Shown here: positions 1 to 8,657 of the stretch, piece after piece | Layout: each line of letters starts with the position of its first letter | How positions within the stretch are numbered: the first letter of the stretch is position 1 | Source: VRUE01 sp035693025 | GTDB taxonomy: Bacteria > Actinomycetota > Thermoleophilia > Solirubrobacterales > 70-9 | DNA length: 64,000 nucleotides | NCBI GenBank assembly: GCA_035693025.1 | Contig: DASSHI010000034.1 | Coordinates: 22,429 to 86,428 of the forward strand | Direction of reading: 5' to 3' | The notes under the pieces: model-generated | Database searches by the model: none | Told to the model about the DNA's origin: nothing | Seen by the model: the letters and a program-made list of their open reading frames with translations, nothing else | Position numbers and translations under genes: made by a program

Positions 1-128
1 GAGGCAGAAGCTGCCCTCGGTTTCCGTGGTCCAGCTCTCGGGCATCGGCGCCTGCTTGCCGTCGATGCGGCTGGCGGTGACGCCGCAGCGCAAGCAGGTC
101 CACTTGCGGGCGTTGTCCATGGCCGCGG

Positions 129-132
<4 letters not shown>
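1..132 (-). CDS. Zinc-ribbon protein, N-terminal part (runs off left edge)
   Basis: An open frame of 44 codons with no stop before the window edge. It starts at an ATG whose first bases overlap the TGA of the helicase gene (ATGA arrangement), so translational coupling is likely. The visible protein has a CLRC knuckle at residues 13-16 and a further FC pair near residue 43, which looks like the start of the second half of a treble-clef or zinc-ribbon fold. A second ATG at codon 5 is an alternative start. Function is unknown; coupling to an RNA helicase suggests a nucleic-acid-related role, which is inference. Confidence 0.6.
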
Positions 133-1331
<1,199 letters not shown>

Positions 1332-1546
1332 GAGTGTGTGCTCCTTTTTGAGCGAATAGGGGAGATCCAGCGACCCCTAGACGCAAAGCAAGCGCACGGA
1401 GGAAACGGAACCTCTCGGGCGCCCTTAGGCCAAACCCGACCCGGTCACCGTAGCAGTCCCTCGCCGATCGATCGTCCGCATGTCGATTTTGCCATCGGCC
1501 GTTCGTCGAGTAAGTAGAAGCCAATCAACAAGCGAAGGAGAAGACC

Positions 1547-2122
1547 ATGGGCAAGATCGTCGTGACCGAGTTCATCTCGCTGGACGGGGTGATCGAGGCG
1601 CCGGGTGGAGGCGAGGACTACGAGAACGCCGGCTGGACCTTCGAGATCGACCGCGGCCCCGAGGGGGACAAGTTCAAGCTCGACGAGCTGGAGGAGGCCG
1701 AGGCCCAGTTGCTCGGGCGGGTCACCTACGAGGGCTTCGCTGCGGCCTGGCCGACGATCGAAGACGAGGCCGGGTTCGCCGAGAAGATGAACTCGATGCC
1801 GAAGTACGTCGTCTCTTCGACGCTGGCGGAGGCGAGTTGGAGCAACTCGACCGTGCTGCGCGGGGACGTCGTCGAGGAGGTCACGAGGCTCAAGCAGGAC
1901 GTCGACGGCGTGATTCTCGTCGCCGGCAGCGCCCGGGTCGTCCAGGCGCTGATCGAGCACGATCTCGTCGACGAGCTGCGGTTGATGGTCTTCCCGGTGC
2001 TGCTCGGCTCCGGCAAGCGCCTCTTCGGCGACGCGCCCATGGAAAAGAAGAAGCTGCGCCTGGTGGGCTCGCAGACGCTGGGCGACGGAATCGCCCTGCT
2101 CACCTACGAGGCCACCGGCTGA
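1547..2122 (+). CDS. Dihydrofolate reductase family protein (RibD C-terminal type)
   Basis: 191 residues matching the RibD C-terminal/DHFR-like fold found in many stand-alone actinobacterial proteins. It opens with KIVVTEFISLDGVIEAPGG, the family N-terminal strand and loop. Later come LLGRVTYEGFAAAWP, VVSSTL, and a GSARVVQALIEHDLVDELRL segment followed by FPVLLGSGKRLF. These proteins are predicted NADPH-dependent reductases; the substrate is unknown. A good Shine-Dalgarno (AAGGAG) precedes the ATG. It stands alone, convergent with the MBL-fold gene. A second family member lies at 11905-12459. Confidence 0.85.
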   Translation: MGKIVVTEFISLDGVIEAPGGGEDYENAGWTFEIDRGPEGDKFKLDELEEAEAQLLGRVTYEGFAAAWPTIEDEAGFAEKMNSMPKYVVSSTLAEASWSNSTVLRGDVVEEVTRLKQDVDGVILVAGSARVVQALIEHDLVDELRLMVFPVLLGSGKRLFGDAPMEKKKLRLVGSQTLGDGIALLTYEATG

Positions 2123-2123
2123 G

Positions 2124-2792
2124 CTAGGGGGCGGCCGGGACGACCGCGACCGGGCCGCCGCCGACCGGCAGTTCGGCGGTCTCGAAGCGGGGCTCTTCGA
2201 TGCGCTCGATCCGGTCGCTCAGACCGAGGAACTCCTCCTCGGTCTCGAGGAAGTCGACGCGCGGCGTGCGGTAGTGCATCGGCACGACCCAGCGCGGCTT
2301 CAGCTCGGCGACGATCGCAGCCGCGCCCTCGGCGCCGATCGTCGGCCCGCCGCCGACCGGCAGGAAGGCCAGGTCGACTTCGCCCAGCGCAGCGGCCTGC
2401 TCCGGTCGCAGCGCGCTCTGGCCGAAGTCGCCGAAATGGGCGACGCGGACGCCGTCGAGCTCGAAGGCGAAGATCGTGTTCGGGCCGCGTTCGGTGCCCG
2501 CCGCGGAGTCGTGCTCGGAGGCGACGCCGACGACCTCGCCCAGCGGCGAGGAGTGGCGCCCGGCGGTCGCGCGCAGCGTCGCCGGTTCTCCCGCGATGAC
2601 CTCGACCGCGTTGTGGTCGAGATGCTCGTGGGTGACCAGCAGCAGGTCGATCTCACCGGCCTCGATCGGCGGGTACTCGAAGGCGATGCCGCGTGCCGAG
2701 AGCGCCGCGACGTCGCCGAAGGGATCGATGAAGACGCTCGCGTCGGGCGTGCGCAGGGCGAAGGCCGACTGTCCATACCACTCAACTTGCAT
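2124..2792 (-). CDS. MBL-fold metal-dependent hydrolase
   Basis: 222 residues of the metallo-beta-lactamase fold, closest in style to the UlaG/YtkL group. The metal-binding motif THEHLDHN lies at about residues 54-61, a second ligand region is HFGDFG, and a late GDVDL-like strand and VVPMHY segment supply the remaining histidine. The substrate is not predictable from sequence. It is the last gene of a Usp-MFS-MBL operon and its start overlaps the end of the MFS gene by 11 nt, so it is probably co-expressed under the TetR regulator at 4990. Confidence 0.85.
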   Translation of the reverse strand: MQVEWYGQSAFALRTPDASVFIDPFGDVAALSARGIAFEYPPIEAGEIDLLLVTHEHLDHNAVEVIAGEPATLRATAGRHSSPLGEVVGVASEHDSAAGTERGPNTIFAFELDGVRVAHFGDFGQSALRPEQAAALGEVDLAFLPVGGGPTIGAEGAAAIVAELKPRWVVPMHYRTPRVDFLETEEEFLGLSDRIERIEEPRFETAELPVGGGPVAVVPAAP

Positions 2793-4521
2793 GCTGCTCC
2801 TCCAGGCTCGGGATCTGGCCCGAGTCGCTCGGCGCGGTGGCCGGCTCCTCGGCGTGGTGATAGCGCCCGCCGCGCAGCAACGAGGCCGCAGCGGCGACGA
2901 GGCAGGCGACGATGGCGAAGATGAAGGCGACGTCGAGCCCGTCGCGGAAGGGCCCGGAGATCAGGTGGGGGAAGAATTCCGCCCCGGTGAGCGTCGCGTG
3001 CGCGTGGACGGGCAGGGCCGCGAGCGTTTCCGCACCGACCAGGTGCTGGATCGGGTTGTAGCCGAGGAAGGCGGCGAAGAGGACCGAGATCGGCGGCGCC
3101 TGGCCGGCGTGGTGCGCGGCGGCGGCGGGGACGCCGTGCGCCTGCAGGCCGCTGCTGAGGGTGGCGGGCAGGCTGGCGGCGAGGCCGACGATCAGCAGGG
3201 TGAAGAAGATCCCGATCGAGAGCACCTGGGCGGAGTTCTGGAAGGTCTGGTTCATGCCGCCGCCGGCGCCGCGGTCGGCGGCGGGCAGGCTGTTCATCAC
3301 CGCCGCCCGGTTGGGCGAGGAGAACATCCCCATCGAGATCCCGTTGAACAGCAGCACCGCGGCGAAGACCGGATAGGAGAAGTCGGTCGGCAGCAGCATC
3401 AGCAGGCCGAAGCTGAGCGCCGCGCCGATCATCCCGCCGGTGGCGAAGGGGCGGGCGCCGTAGCGATCGGAGAGCACCCCCGAGATCGGCCCCGCGATCA
3501 GGATGCCCACGGTCAGCGGCAGCATGTAGATCCCGGCCCAGAGCGGCGTTTCGGTGAAGTCGTAGCCGTGCTGGGGGAGCCAGATCCCCTGCAGCCAGAT
3601 GATCAGCATGAACATCAGCCCGCCGCGGGCGACGGCCGCGAGGAAGGTCGAGAGGGTGCCGAAGGTGAAGGCGCGGATGCGGAAGAGCGTCAGCCGGAAC
3701 ATCGGCTCGGCGACGCGCAGCTCGATCGCGGCGAAGGCGGCGAGCGAGAGCGCCGAGCCGGCCAGCAGCGCCAGCACCCGCGGGCTGCCCCAGCCCGTCG
3801 GCGAGGCCCCGTAGGGGCGGATGCCGTAGGTCACCGCGACCATGATGAGGACCAGGCCGAGGGCGAAGGTGACGTTGCCCCACCAGTCGATCTTGGCCCG
3901 CCGCGGGGTGCTGATCTCCTTCAGTTTGAGATAGGCCCAGACGGTGCCGAAGAGACCGACCGGCACCGAGATCAGGAAGACGAGCCGCCAGTCGATCGGC
4001 GCCAGCAGGCCTCCGAGGACGAGGCCGACGAACATGCCGCTGACGCCGACGATGTTGTTGATACCAAGCGCCATGCCGCGCTGGTTGAGGGGGAAGGCGT
4101 CGGTGAGGATCGCCGCGGCGTTGGCCAGCAGGCAGGCGCCGCCGACGCCCTGGACGATGCGGAAGACGACCAGGTAGGTGGCGCCCGCCGTCCCGGTCAG
4201 CCAGTCGATCGTCAGGAGCAGCGAGGCGGCGGTGTAGATGACGAAGCCGAGGTTGTAGATGCGCACGCGGCCGAACATGTCGCCGAGCCGGCCGAGGCTG
4301 ACGATCAGCACGCTGGTCACGACCAGGTAGCCGAGGATCATCCAGAGCAGGTAGAAGCTGTTGGCGGGGATGAGCGGATCGAGGTGGATGCCGCGGAAGA
4401 TGTCGGGCATCGCGATCAGCGTGATCGAGCCGTCGAGCGTCGCCAGCAGGACCGCCAGCGTCGTGTTCGAGAGGGCGATCCACTTGTAGCGGTCGTCGGT
4501 TGCCGCCACGGCGCTGCTCAT
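2782..4521 (-). CDS. MFS drug exporter, DHA2 (14-TM, EmrB/QacA) family
   Basis: 579 residues, typical length for the 14-helix DHA2 drug:H+ antiporters. The N-terminus contains LLATLDGSITLIAMPDI, the DHA2 motif D1-like helix, and LGRLGDMFGR, the cytoplasmic loop 2-3 motif A. I chose the ATG at 4521 because it overlaps the TGA of the upstream Usp gene (ATGA) and is immediately followed by the first membrane-proximal segment; the open frame continues upstream, but that extension is only antisense to the Usp gene. Probably exports a toxic small molecule sensed by the divergent TetR. The substrate is unknown. Confidence 0.9.
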   Translation of the reverse strand: MSSAVAATDDRYKWIALSNTTLAVLLATLDGSITLIAMPDIFRGIHLDPLIPANSFYLLWMILGYLVVTSVLIVSLGRLGDMFGRVRIYNLGFVIYTAASLLLTIDWLTGTAGATYLVVFRIVQGVGGACLLANAAAILTDAFPLNQRGMALGINNIVGVSGMFVGLVLGGLLAPIDWRLVFLISVPVGLFGTVWAYLKLKEISTPRRAKIDWWGNVTFALGLVLIMVAVTYGIRPYGASPTGWGSPRVLALLAGSALSLAAFAAIELRVAEPMFRLTLFRIRAFTFGTLSTFLAAVARGGLMFMLIIWLQGIWLPQHGYDFTETPLWAGIYMLPLTVGILIAGPISGVLSDRYGARPFATGGMIGAALSFGLLMLLPTDFSYPVFAAVLLFNGISMGMFSSPNRAAVMNSLPAADRGAGGGMNQTFQNSAQVLSIGIFFTLLIVGLAASLPATLSSGLQAHGVPAAAAHHAGQAPPISVLFAAFLGYNPIQHLVGAETLAALPVHAHATLTGAEFFPHLISGPFRDGLDVAFIFAIVACLVAAAASLLRGGRYHHAEEPATAPSDSGQIPSLEEQHAS

Positions 4522-4949
4522 GAGGCGAGCTCCGCGCGCATCATCAGCACCGGGATCGTCGCCGAGTGCAGCAGCTGCTCGGAGACCGAGCCGAGCAGCG
4601 CCCGCCGCACCCGGCTGTGGCCGTGCGAGCCCATCACCAGTAGGTCGTGGTCGTCTTCGCCGGCGATGCGCAGGATCGACTCGGCGATCGGCCCGTGCTC
4701 GAGTCGGCTGGTGACGCCGACGTCGTCGGGCACGCTCTCGACCGCCTCGCGGACGATCTTGACGTAGAGGTCGGTGAGGTCCTGCGGCGGCGCGACGCCT
4801 GCCCCGACCGGCTTGGGCGGCGGCGGGACGACGGTCAGCAGGGTCAGCGTCGCGTTCTGGTCGCGGGCGAGGGCGATCGCGTGCCCGAGCGCCGCTTCGG
4901 CGTCGGGCGAGCCGTCGACGGCGACGAGGATCTTGCGGTAGCAGCTCAT
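4518..4949 (-). CDS. Universal stress protein (UspA family)
   Basis: 143 residues with a single Usp domain. Residues YRKILVAVDGSPDAEAAL form the first strand and loop, and GSHGHSRVRRALLGSVSEQL carries the G-x2-G-x9-G-S/T ATP-binding pattern. It is the first gene of the operon Usp-MFS-MBL and lies just inside the TetR operator. Soluble, cytoplasmic; likely binds ATP. Placement in front of a drug exporter suggests a stress-linked accessory role, which is inference. A second Usp gene is also paired with an MFS gene at 26388-28359. Confidence 0.93.
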   Translation of the reverse strand: MSCYRKILVAVDGSPDAEAALGHAIALARDQNATLTLLTVVPPPPKPVGAGVAPPQDLTDLYVKIVREAVESVPDDVGVTSRLEHGPIAESILRIAGEDDHDLLVMGSHGHSRVRRALLGSVSEQLLHSATIPVLMMRAELAS

Positions 4950-4976
4950 CGCGGCCCGCGACTCCCTGCGGTGTTA

Positions 4977-5009
4977 TTGTCACCAAGTGATGACATCGGT
5001 TGGTGACAA
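4977..5009. promoter_or_regulatory. TetR operator: 10-bp perfect inverted repeat
   Basis: TTGTCACCAA (4977-4986) and TTGGTGACAA (5000-5009) are perfect inverted copies separated by 13 bp. The element lies between the divergent Usp-MFS-MBL operon and the TetR gene. The TetR start codon is inside the spacer. Size and position fit a TetR-family operator controlling both directions. Direct observation for the repeat; the regulator assignment is inference from adjacency. Confidence 0.75.
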
Positions 5010-5568
5010 GGCTAACACGGCGCCTCGGCCACGCGACTCCCAGGCCAGCCGCCGGGCACTGCTCGACGCCGGGCGGGACCTCTTCGACGAGGTCGGCTAC
5101 GACCGCGCGACGACGCGTGAGATCGGCGAGCGGGCCGGCGTCGACCCGGCCCTGATCGCGCGCTACTTCGGCGGCAAGGAGGGGCTGTTCCTGGCGACCA
5201 TCGCCGAGGGCCCGGTGGGCGACACGGAAGGGCCCGCTGACTTCGAGCCCAAGACGGTGCTCTCCTATCTGCTCGAGCGCTGGGACGAGCGCGGCCACGG
5301 ACCGGTCAGCCGCGCCCTCGCCAGCCCGACCCTGAGCGACGAGGTCCGCACCCAGGTTCGTAGCGTCGTCGGCGGGCGGCTGGTCGATCCTCTGGTGGAC
5401 GAGCTGCGCAAGGCCGGCTGCGAGCAGCCCGAGCTGCGTGGCGAGCTGCTCGTCGCCCTGGCCCTCGGCGTCGCCGTCACCCGTGCCAACGGCACCCTCG
5501 CCGACCTCGCCGACGCGTCGCTCGACGACGTGATCGCCGCCCTGGGGCCGCTCGCCGACGCACTTTAG
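4990..5568 (+). CDS. TetR-family transcriptional regulator
   Basis: About 192 residues. An N-terminal TetR helix-turn-helix is clear: SRRALLDAGRDLFDEVGYD, then TTREIGERAGVDPALIARYFGGKEGLF. The C-terminal ligand domain resembles the actinobacterial TetR_C type (VRSVVGGRLVDPLVDEL). The ATG at 4990, or the GTG directly before it at 4987, are the only plausible starts. Both lie within the operator spacer with no visible Shine-Dalgarno, so a leaderless transcript and tight autorepression are likely. Divergent from the Usp-MFS-MBL operon it presumably represses. Confidence 0.88.
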   Translation: MTSVGDKANTAPRPRDSQASRRALLDAGRDLFDEVGYDRATTREIGERAGVDPALIARYFGGKEGLFLATIAEGPVGDTEGPADFEPKTVLSYLLERWDERGHGPVSRALASPTLSDEVRTQVRSVVGGRLVDPLVDELRKAGCEQPELRGELLVALALGVAVTRANGTLADLADASLDDVIAALGPLADAL

Positions 5569-5639
5569 GCGCGAAGCGTGCTCAAAAGATTTTGCTTCCG
5601 CGCGACACCCGCGCGCATCTCTCTGTCTACAGTAGAATC

Positions 5640-5930
5640 ATGCAGACGATGAGAGAGCGCTGGACCGACGATCGGCTGGACGACGCCTTCGACCGGGTCG
5701 ACGGCGAGCTGCGCGCGATCCGCACAGACATGGGCTCGTTCCGGGTCGAAATGAAGGAAAGCCTCGATCGGATCGAGGATAGGTTCGACCGGATCGACGA
5801 CAAGTTCGATCGGATGGAGGACAAGTTCGCCCGGATGGACGACAAATTCGATCGCTGGCAGAGACTGATGTTCTCGACGCTCGCGGGGCTGGCGATCGCC
5901 CTGCTCGTGGCGGTCTTCAACCACATGTAG
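5640..5930 (+). CDS. Small coiled-coil membrane protein with heptad repeats
   Basis: 96 residues from the ATG at 5640 (a second ATG at 5649 is possible). The middle is a charged amphipathic helix of tandem seven-residue units of the type D-R-I/M-x-D-K/R-F at residues 43-70. One transmembrane helix follows (FSTLAGLAIALLVAVF) near the C-terminus. Such short tail-anchored coiled coils are common and have no assigned function. A TAGAAT hexamer at 5633-5638 could be a -10 element giving a nearly leaderless mRNA starting at the second ATG. Confidence 0.7.
   Translation: MQTMRERWTDDRLDDAFDRVDGELRAIRTDMGSFRVEMKESLDRIEDRFDRIDDKFDRMEDKFARMDDKFDRWQRLMFSTLAGLAIALLVAVFNHM
5766..5849 (+). repeat. Four tandem 21-bp repeats inside coiled-coil gene
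   Basis: Four consecutive 21-bp units, each starting GAY/GCC-CGG-ATS and ending AAGTTC or a close variant, encode DRIEDRF, DRIDDKF, DRMEDKF and ARMDDKF. The DNA-level similarity shows that the coiled coil grew by unit duplication, so copy number may vary between strains. Confidence 0.8.
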
Positions 5931-6587
5931 TCAGGGCGAGAGCAGGGTGACGGCCCAGCCGTCGCCGTCGCGCTCGAAGAGGCGCCGCTCGTGGATCCGG
6001 TCGGGCGCTTCGCTCCACAGCTCGATCGCTTCGGGCCGCACGCGCAGGGCGCCCCAGTCCGGGGGACACGGCGGCGCCGTCTCCTGGACCTCGGCGAGAT
6101 GGGCCAGCCGGTCGCGCAGCGGGCCGAGCTCGTCGATCGGCTCGCCCTGGCGGGAAACCACGGTCTGCAGCCGGTGCAGCGGGTCGCGCCGGTCGAACAG
6201 CTCCTCTGCCAGCGCCCGCTCGGTGAGCGTCGCCTCGCCCACGACGTGCACCTGCCGCCCCAGCGAGGGCCAGTGGAAGAGCAGCGCGACGTGCGGGTTG
6301 GCCTCGATCTCCCGCGCCTTGCGCGTCCACAGCGCCGACGTGAAGACGAGCGCGTCGTCCTCCAGCAGCTTCAACGTCACCGTCCGCGCCGAGGGCCGCC
6401 CGTCCGCCCCGACCGTGACGAATGCCACCGAGCCCGGCTGCGCCAGCCCCGCGGCCCGCGCCTCCTCGATCCATCGCCCCAGCTCGGCCAGCGGCTGGTG
6501 TGCCGGATCGCAGTTCTTACGGGCTATGGGCCGCACGATGTTGCGATCAAAGCAGCTGGCCGCCCGACGGGTAGGCTCACGCGGCAC
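5931..6587 (-). CDS. pdxH: Pyridoxamine 5'-phosphate oxidase (PdxH-like)
   Basis: About 218 residues. FMN-dependent flavin reductase-like split barrel that would oxidise PNP/PMP to pyridoxal phosphate. Family marks: PSARTVTLKLLEDDALVFTS (FMN phosphate-binding strand region), HWPSLGRQVHVVGEATL, and a C-terminal block IELWSEAPDRIHERRLFERD ending in LLSP, comparable to the PdxH C-terminal signature that normally ends RLAP. The first 20 residues look poorly conserved and the true start may be further in. Divergent from the DUF4337 gene with almost no spacer. PdxH function is likely but a related oxidase cannot be excluded. Confidence 0.8.
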   Translation of the reverse strand: MPREPTRRAASCFDRNIVRPIARKNCDPAHQPLAELGRWIEEARAAGLAQPGSVAFVTVGADGRPSARTVTLKLLEDDALVFTSALWTRKAREIEANPHVALLFHWPSLGRQVHVVGEATLTERALAEELFDRRDPLHRLQTVVSRQGEPIDELGPLRDRLAHLAEVQETAPPCPPDWGALRVRPEAIELWSEAPDRIHERRLFERDGDGWAVTLLSP

Positions 6588-6589
6588 CG

Positions 6590-7162
6590 ATGGAGGCCCA
6601 CAAATCGTATGAGCGCTTCGAGCAGGGGCACCAGATAGCCGGCGACGGAGGCGGCCGGCTCGAGTCGCATGACGGTCGCAACGCGGCGATGGTCGTCGGG
6701 TTGATGGCGGCCCTTCTCGCCGTCGCGGTCTTCCTCTCCAACGAGGCGGTGAAGGAGGTCATCACCGCCGAGACCCACCGCGCCGACGCCTCGGCCCGGT
6801 TGGAGAGCGACCGGGTCAAGGTCGACGTCGCCAACGGCGATTCGGTGCTGCTGCGGACGCTCGCCGCCGGGGATTCCCAGCAACGCCTCGCCGCGATCCA
6901 GGCGAATAGGCACGAGGCGCGCGTGGCACACGAGCTGGCGCCGGAGGACGCCCGCCTCAACGCCGAGATCGAGGACCATCAGCACGAGGCCGACCACGCC
7001 AACGCCCAGCATGTCGACTACGAGCTGGCTGCCGTCAGCCTGCAGGTCGGCATCGTCCTCGCATCGGTCTCGATCATCGCCCGGCGCCGCTGGCTCCTCG
7101 CCGCCGGGGGCGCGGTCGCGACCGCAGGGGTGCTGCTCATCCTCGCCGGCCTGCTCGTCTAG
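6590..7162 (+). CDS. DUF4337-like membrane protein
   Basis: 190 residues. One transmembrane helix near the N-terminus (NAAMVVGLMAALLAVAVFLS), a long charged helical middle that runs through HEARVAHELAPEDARL and HQHEADHANAQHVDYELAA, and two C-terminal membrane helices ending AGVLLILAGLLV. This layout and the His/Glu-rich linker match the DUF4337 family of unknown function. Convergent with the methyltransferase gene 7 nt downstream. Function unknown. Confidence 0.75.
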   Translation: MEAHKSYERFEQGHQIAGDGGGRLESHDGRNAAMVVGLMAALLAVAVFLSNEAVKEVITAETHRADASARLESDRVKVDVANGDSVLLRTLAAGDSQQRLAAIQANRHEARVAHELAPEDARLNAEIEDHQHEADHANAQHVDYELAAVSLQVGIVLASVSIIARRRWLLAAGGAVATAGVLLILAGLLV

Positions 7163-7169
7163 GCAAGCT

Positions 7170-7988
7170 TCAGGGCTGCGCCGTCGAGGACGCCCCCGCG
7201 GGCTGGCCCACGAAGATCGCCCAGCGCTGCGTGAAGTGGAGCGCGCCGTCGCGGCGCTGTGCCCGCATCCCCGTCGGCTCGCCACCGCCGAGCTCCGCCT
7301 CGAGCTCGGCGTGCAGCCGGTCGGCAACCTCCGGTGGCGGGTTGCTCTGCGCGAGCCAGCGCTCCAGCGGCATCGGCTGGTCGCGTTCGGCTTCGCCGAC
7401 GAGCTTCAACCCGGCGGCCTCCATCGCCGCGCCCAGCTCTGCTTTGGCCAGGGCCCTGGTGTGGGACGGATCGCGCAGGCGCTCGCGATGGTTGTAGGCC
7501 TCGGCGCGCTCCGGTTCGGCGACGACGATGTCCATGATCCCGACGCGGCCGCCGGGGCGGCAGACGCGAGCCATCTCGGCCAGGACCGTGGCGGGATCGT
7601 CGAAATGGTGCACGGCGAAGCGGCTGACGACGAGGTCGAAGGAGTCGTCGAGGAAGGGCATGTCGTCGGCCTTGCCCTGCTGGAAGATCACGTTGGCGAC
7701 GCTGCTTCGGTCCGCCTCGCGCTTGCCGACGGCAAGCATCTCCTCGGTCAGGTCGAGCACGGTCGCGCAGCGCACGTGCTCGGCGTAGGCGCGGGCCACG
7801 TGCCCCGTCCCTCCGGCCACGTCGAGGACCAGCTCGGCGTCCTGCGGCGGGACGTTGCCGACCAGCCAGCCGAGCACGCGCGGATCGCCGAACGAGTAGA
7901 GATGATCCTCGAAGCTCGCCGCCTGGCGCGTGAACTCCTCCCTGATCATCTCGTCGTGGCGGTCGGGCATGAGGGGCGACATGCTCAC
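7170..7988 (-). CDS. Class I SAM-dependent methyltransferase
   Basis: 272 residues with a Methyltransf_11/25-type Rossmann fold. Motif I is LVLDVAGGTGHVARAYAEH, motif II ATVLDLTEEML, then FVQQGKADDMPF-like motif and SFDLVVSRFAVHHF, followed by LAEMARVCRPGGRVGIMDIV. The layout resembles ubiquinone/menaquinone-type C-methyltransferases but the substrate is not known. The GTG start at 7988 overlaps the stop of the NlpC/P60-like gene (GTGA), so the two form an operon; ATG at 7982 is an alternative. Confidence 0.87.
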   Translation of the reverse strand: MSMSPLMPDRHDEMIREEFTRQAASFEDHLYSFGDPRVLGWLVGNVPPQDAELVLDVAGGTGHVARAYAEHVRCATVLDLTEEMLAVGKREADRSSVANVIFQQGKADDMPFLDDSFDLVVSRFAVHHFDDPATVLAEMARVCRPGGRVGIMDIVVAEPERAEAYNHRERLRDPSHTRALAKAELGAAMEAAGLKLVGEAERDQPMPLERWLAQSNPPPEVADRLHAELEAELGGGEPTGMRAQRRDGALHFTQRWAIFVGQPAGASSTAQP

Positions 7989-8545
7989 GCTCCGAGCGGG
8001 TGCCGAGCGACGAAGTTTCGCGGGCTGACCCGTTCGGCGTGCCAGCGCGGGCCGCTCACGCCGGGCGGGTCGTCGCGGGTGTCGAAGCGCAGCCCGGCGA
8101 CCACCATGTAGACGTGCTCGTCGTTGGCGTAGACGGTGATCCAGCGCCCCGGCCCGCCTTCGCCCCAGTAGGCGAGCTGCCCCGAGACCATCGTCGTTTC
8201 GAGCATGCCGCCGCCGTGCAGGGCGAAGCCGACCGCGCCCGAGCAGTCATAGCCGTGCGTCCACCAGCTCAGATGGCCGCCGCCCCAGACGTAGGGCCGG
8301 TGGACGATGCGGTTGGCCGCCGCGATCGTGGCCTTGACCCGGGGCGGCGCATTCGCGGGTGGGATCGCCTTCCCATCGAGCAGCGTCGCGCCGCACGTCT
8401 CGCTCGTCCGCGGCGCTTCGGCCGAGGCTGGGATGCAGCTGTAGCCCCACGGCACCGCCGCGGCGCCCGCCCCCGCCGCGCAGAGCGCCGCGATCGCGGC
8501 GAGCGTCGCCAGCGCGAGCGCCGTTCCTCTTGCGATCCGGCCCAA
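7985..8545 (-). CDS. Secreted NlpC/P60-like hydrolase
   Basis: About 186 residues if begun at the TTG at 8545; the frame stays open to 8731, but that extra part is Arg-rich, overlaps the CorA-like gene and looks non-coding. From 8545 the protein opens with a signal peptide-like stretch (ARGTALALATLAAIAAL). The catalytic Cys is in HGYDCSGAVGFAL and the likely His in NDEHVYMVV, with RPYVWGGGH before the Cys: the NlpC/P60 peptidase pattern. A cell-wall hydrolase role is likely by family. Start site uncertain. Confidence 0.75.
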   Translation of the reverse strand: MGRIARGTALALATLAAIAALCAAGAGAAAVPWGYSCIPASAEAPRTSETCGATLLDGKAIPPANAPPRVKATIAAANRIVHRPYVWGGGHLSWWTHGYDCSGAVGFALHGGGMLETTMVSGQLAYWGEGGPGRWITVYANDEHVYMVVAGLRFDTRDDPPGVSGPRWHAERVSPRNFVARHPLGA

Positions 8546-8657
8546 GATGGCGATAAAGGCTACGCGGTGGTCGACGCGATCTACAAGTCCTGCGCCGGAG
8601 CGCCGCAGGCGCGGCGGCCTGCCAGCTCGTCGGTGGCGTCGGCTACCGCTCCAGCGC

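Noticed and set aside
2476..4767. Very long open frame on the plus strand opposite the MFS and Usp genes (and a third-frame one on the minus strand).
   Set aside because: Composition is D/R/G/E-rich, as expected from the GC-rich antisense of membrane protein codons; the minus-strand MFS and Usp genes explain the DNA completely.
5766..5849. Tandem 21-bp repeats as a CRISPR-like or VNTR intergenic array.
   Set aside because: Units are contiguous, in frame and encode a coiled coil.
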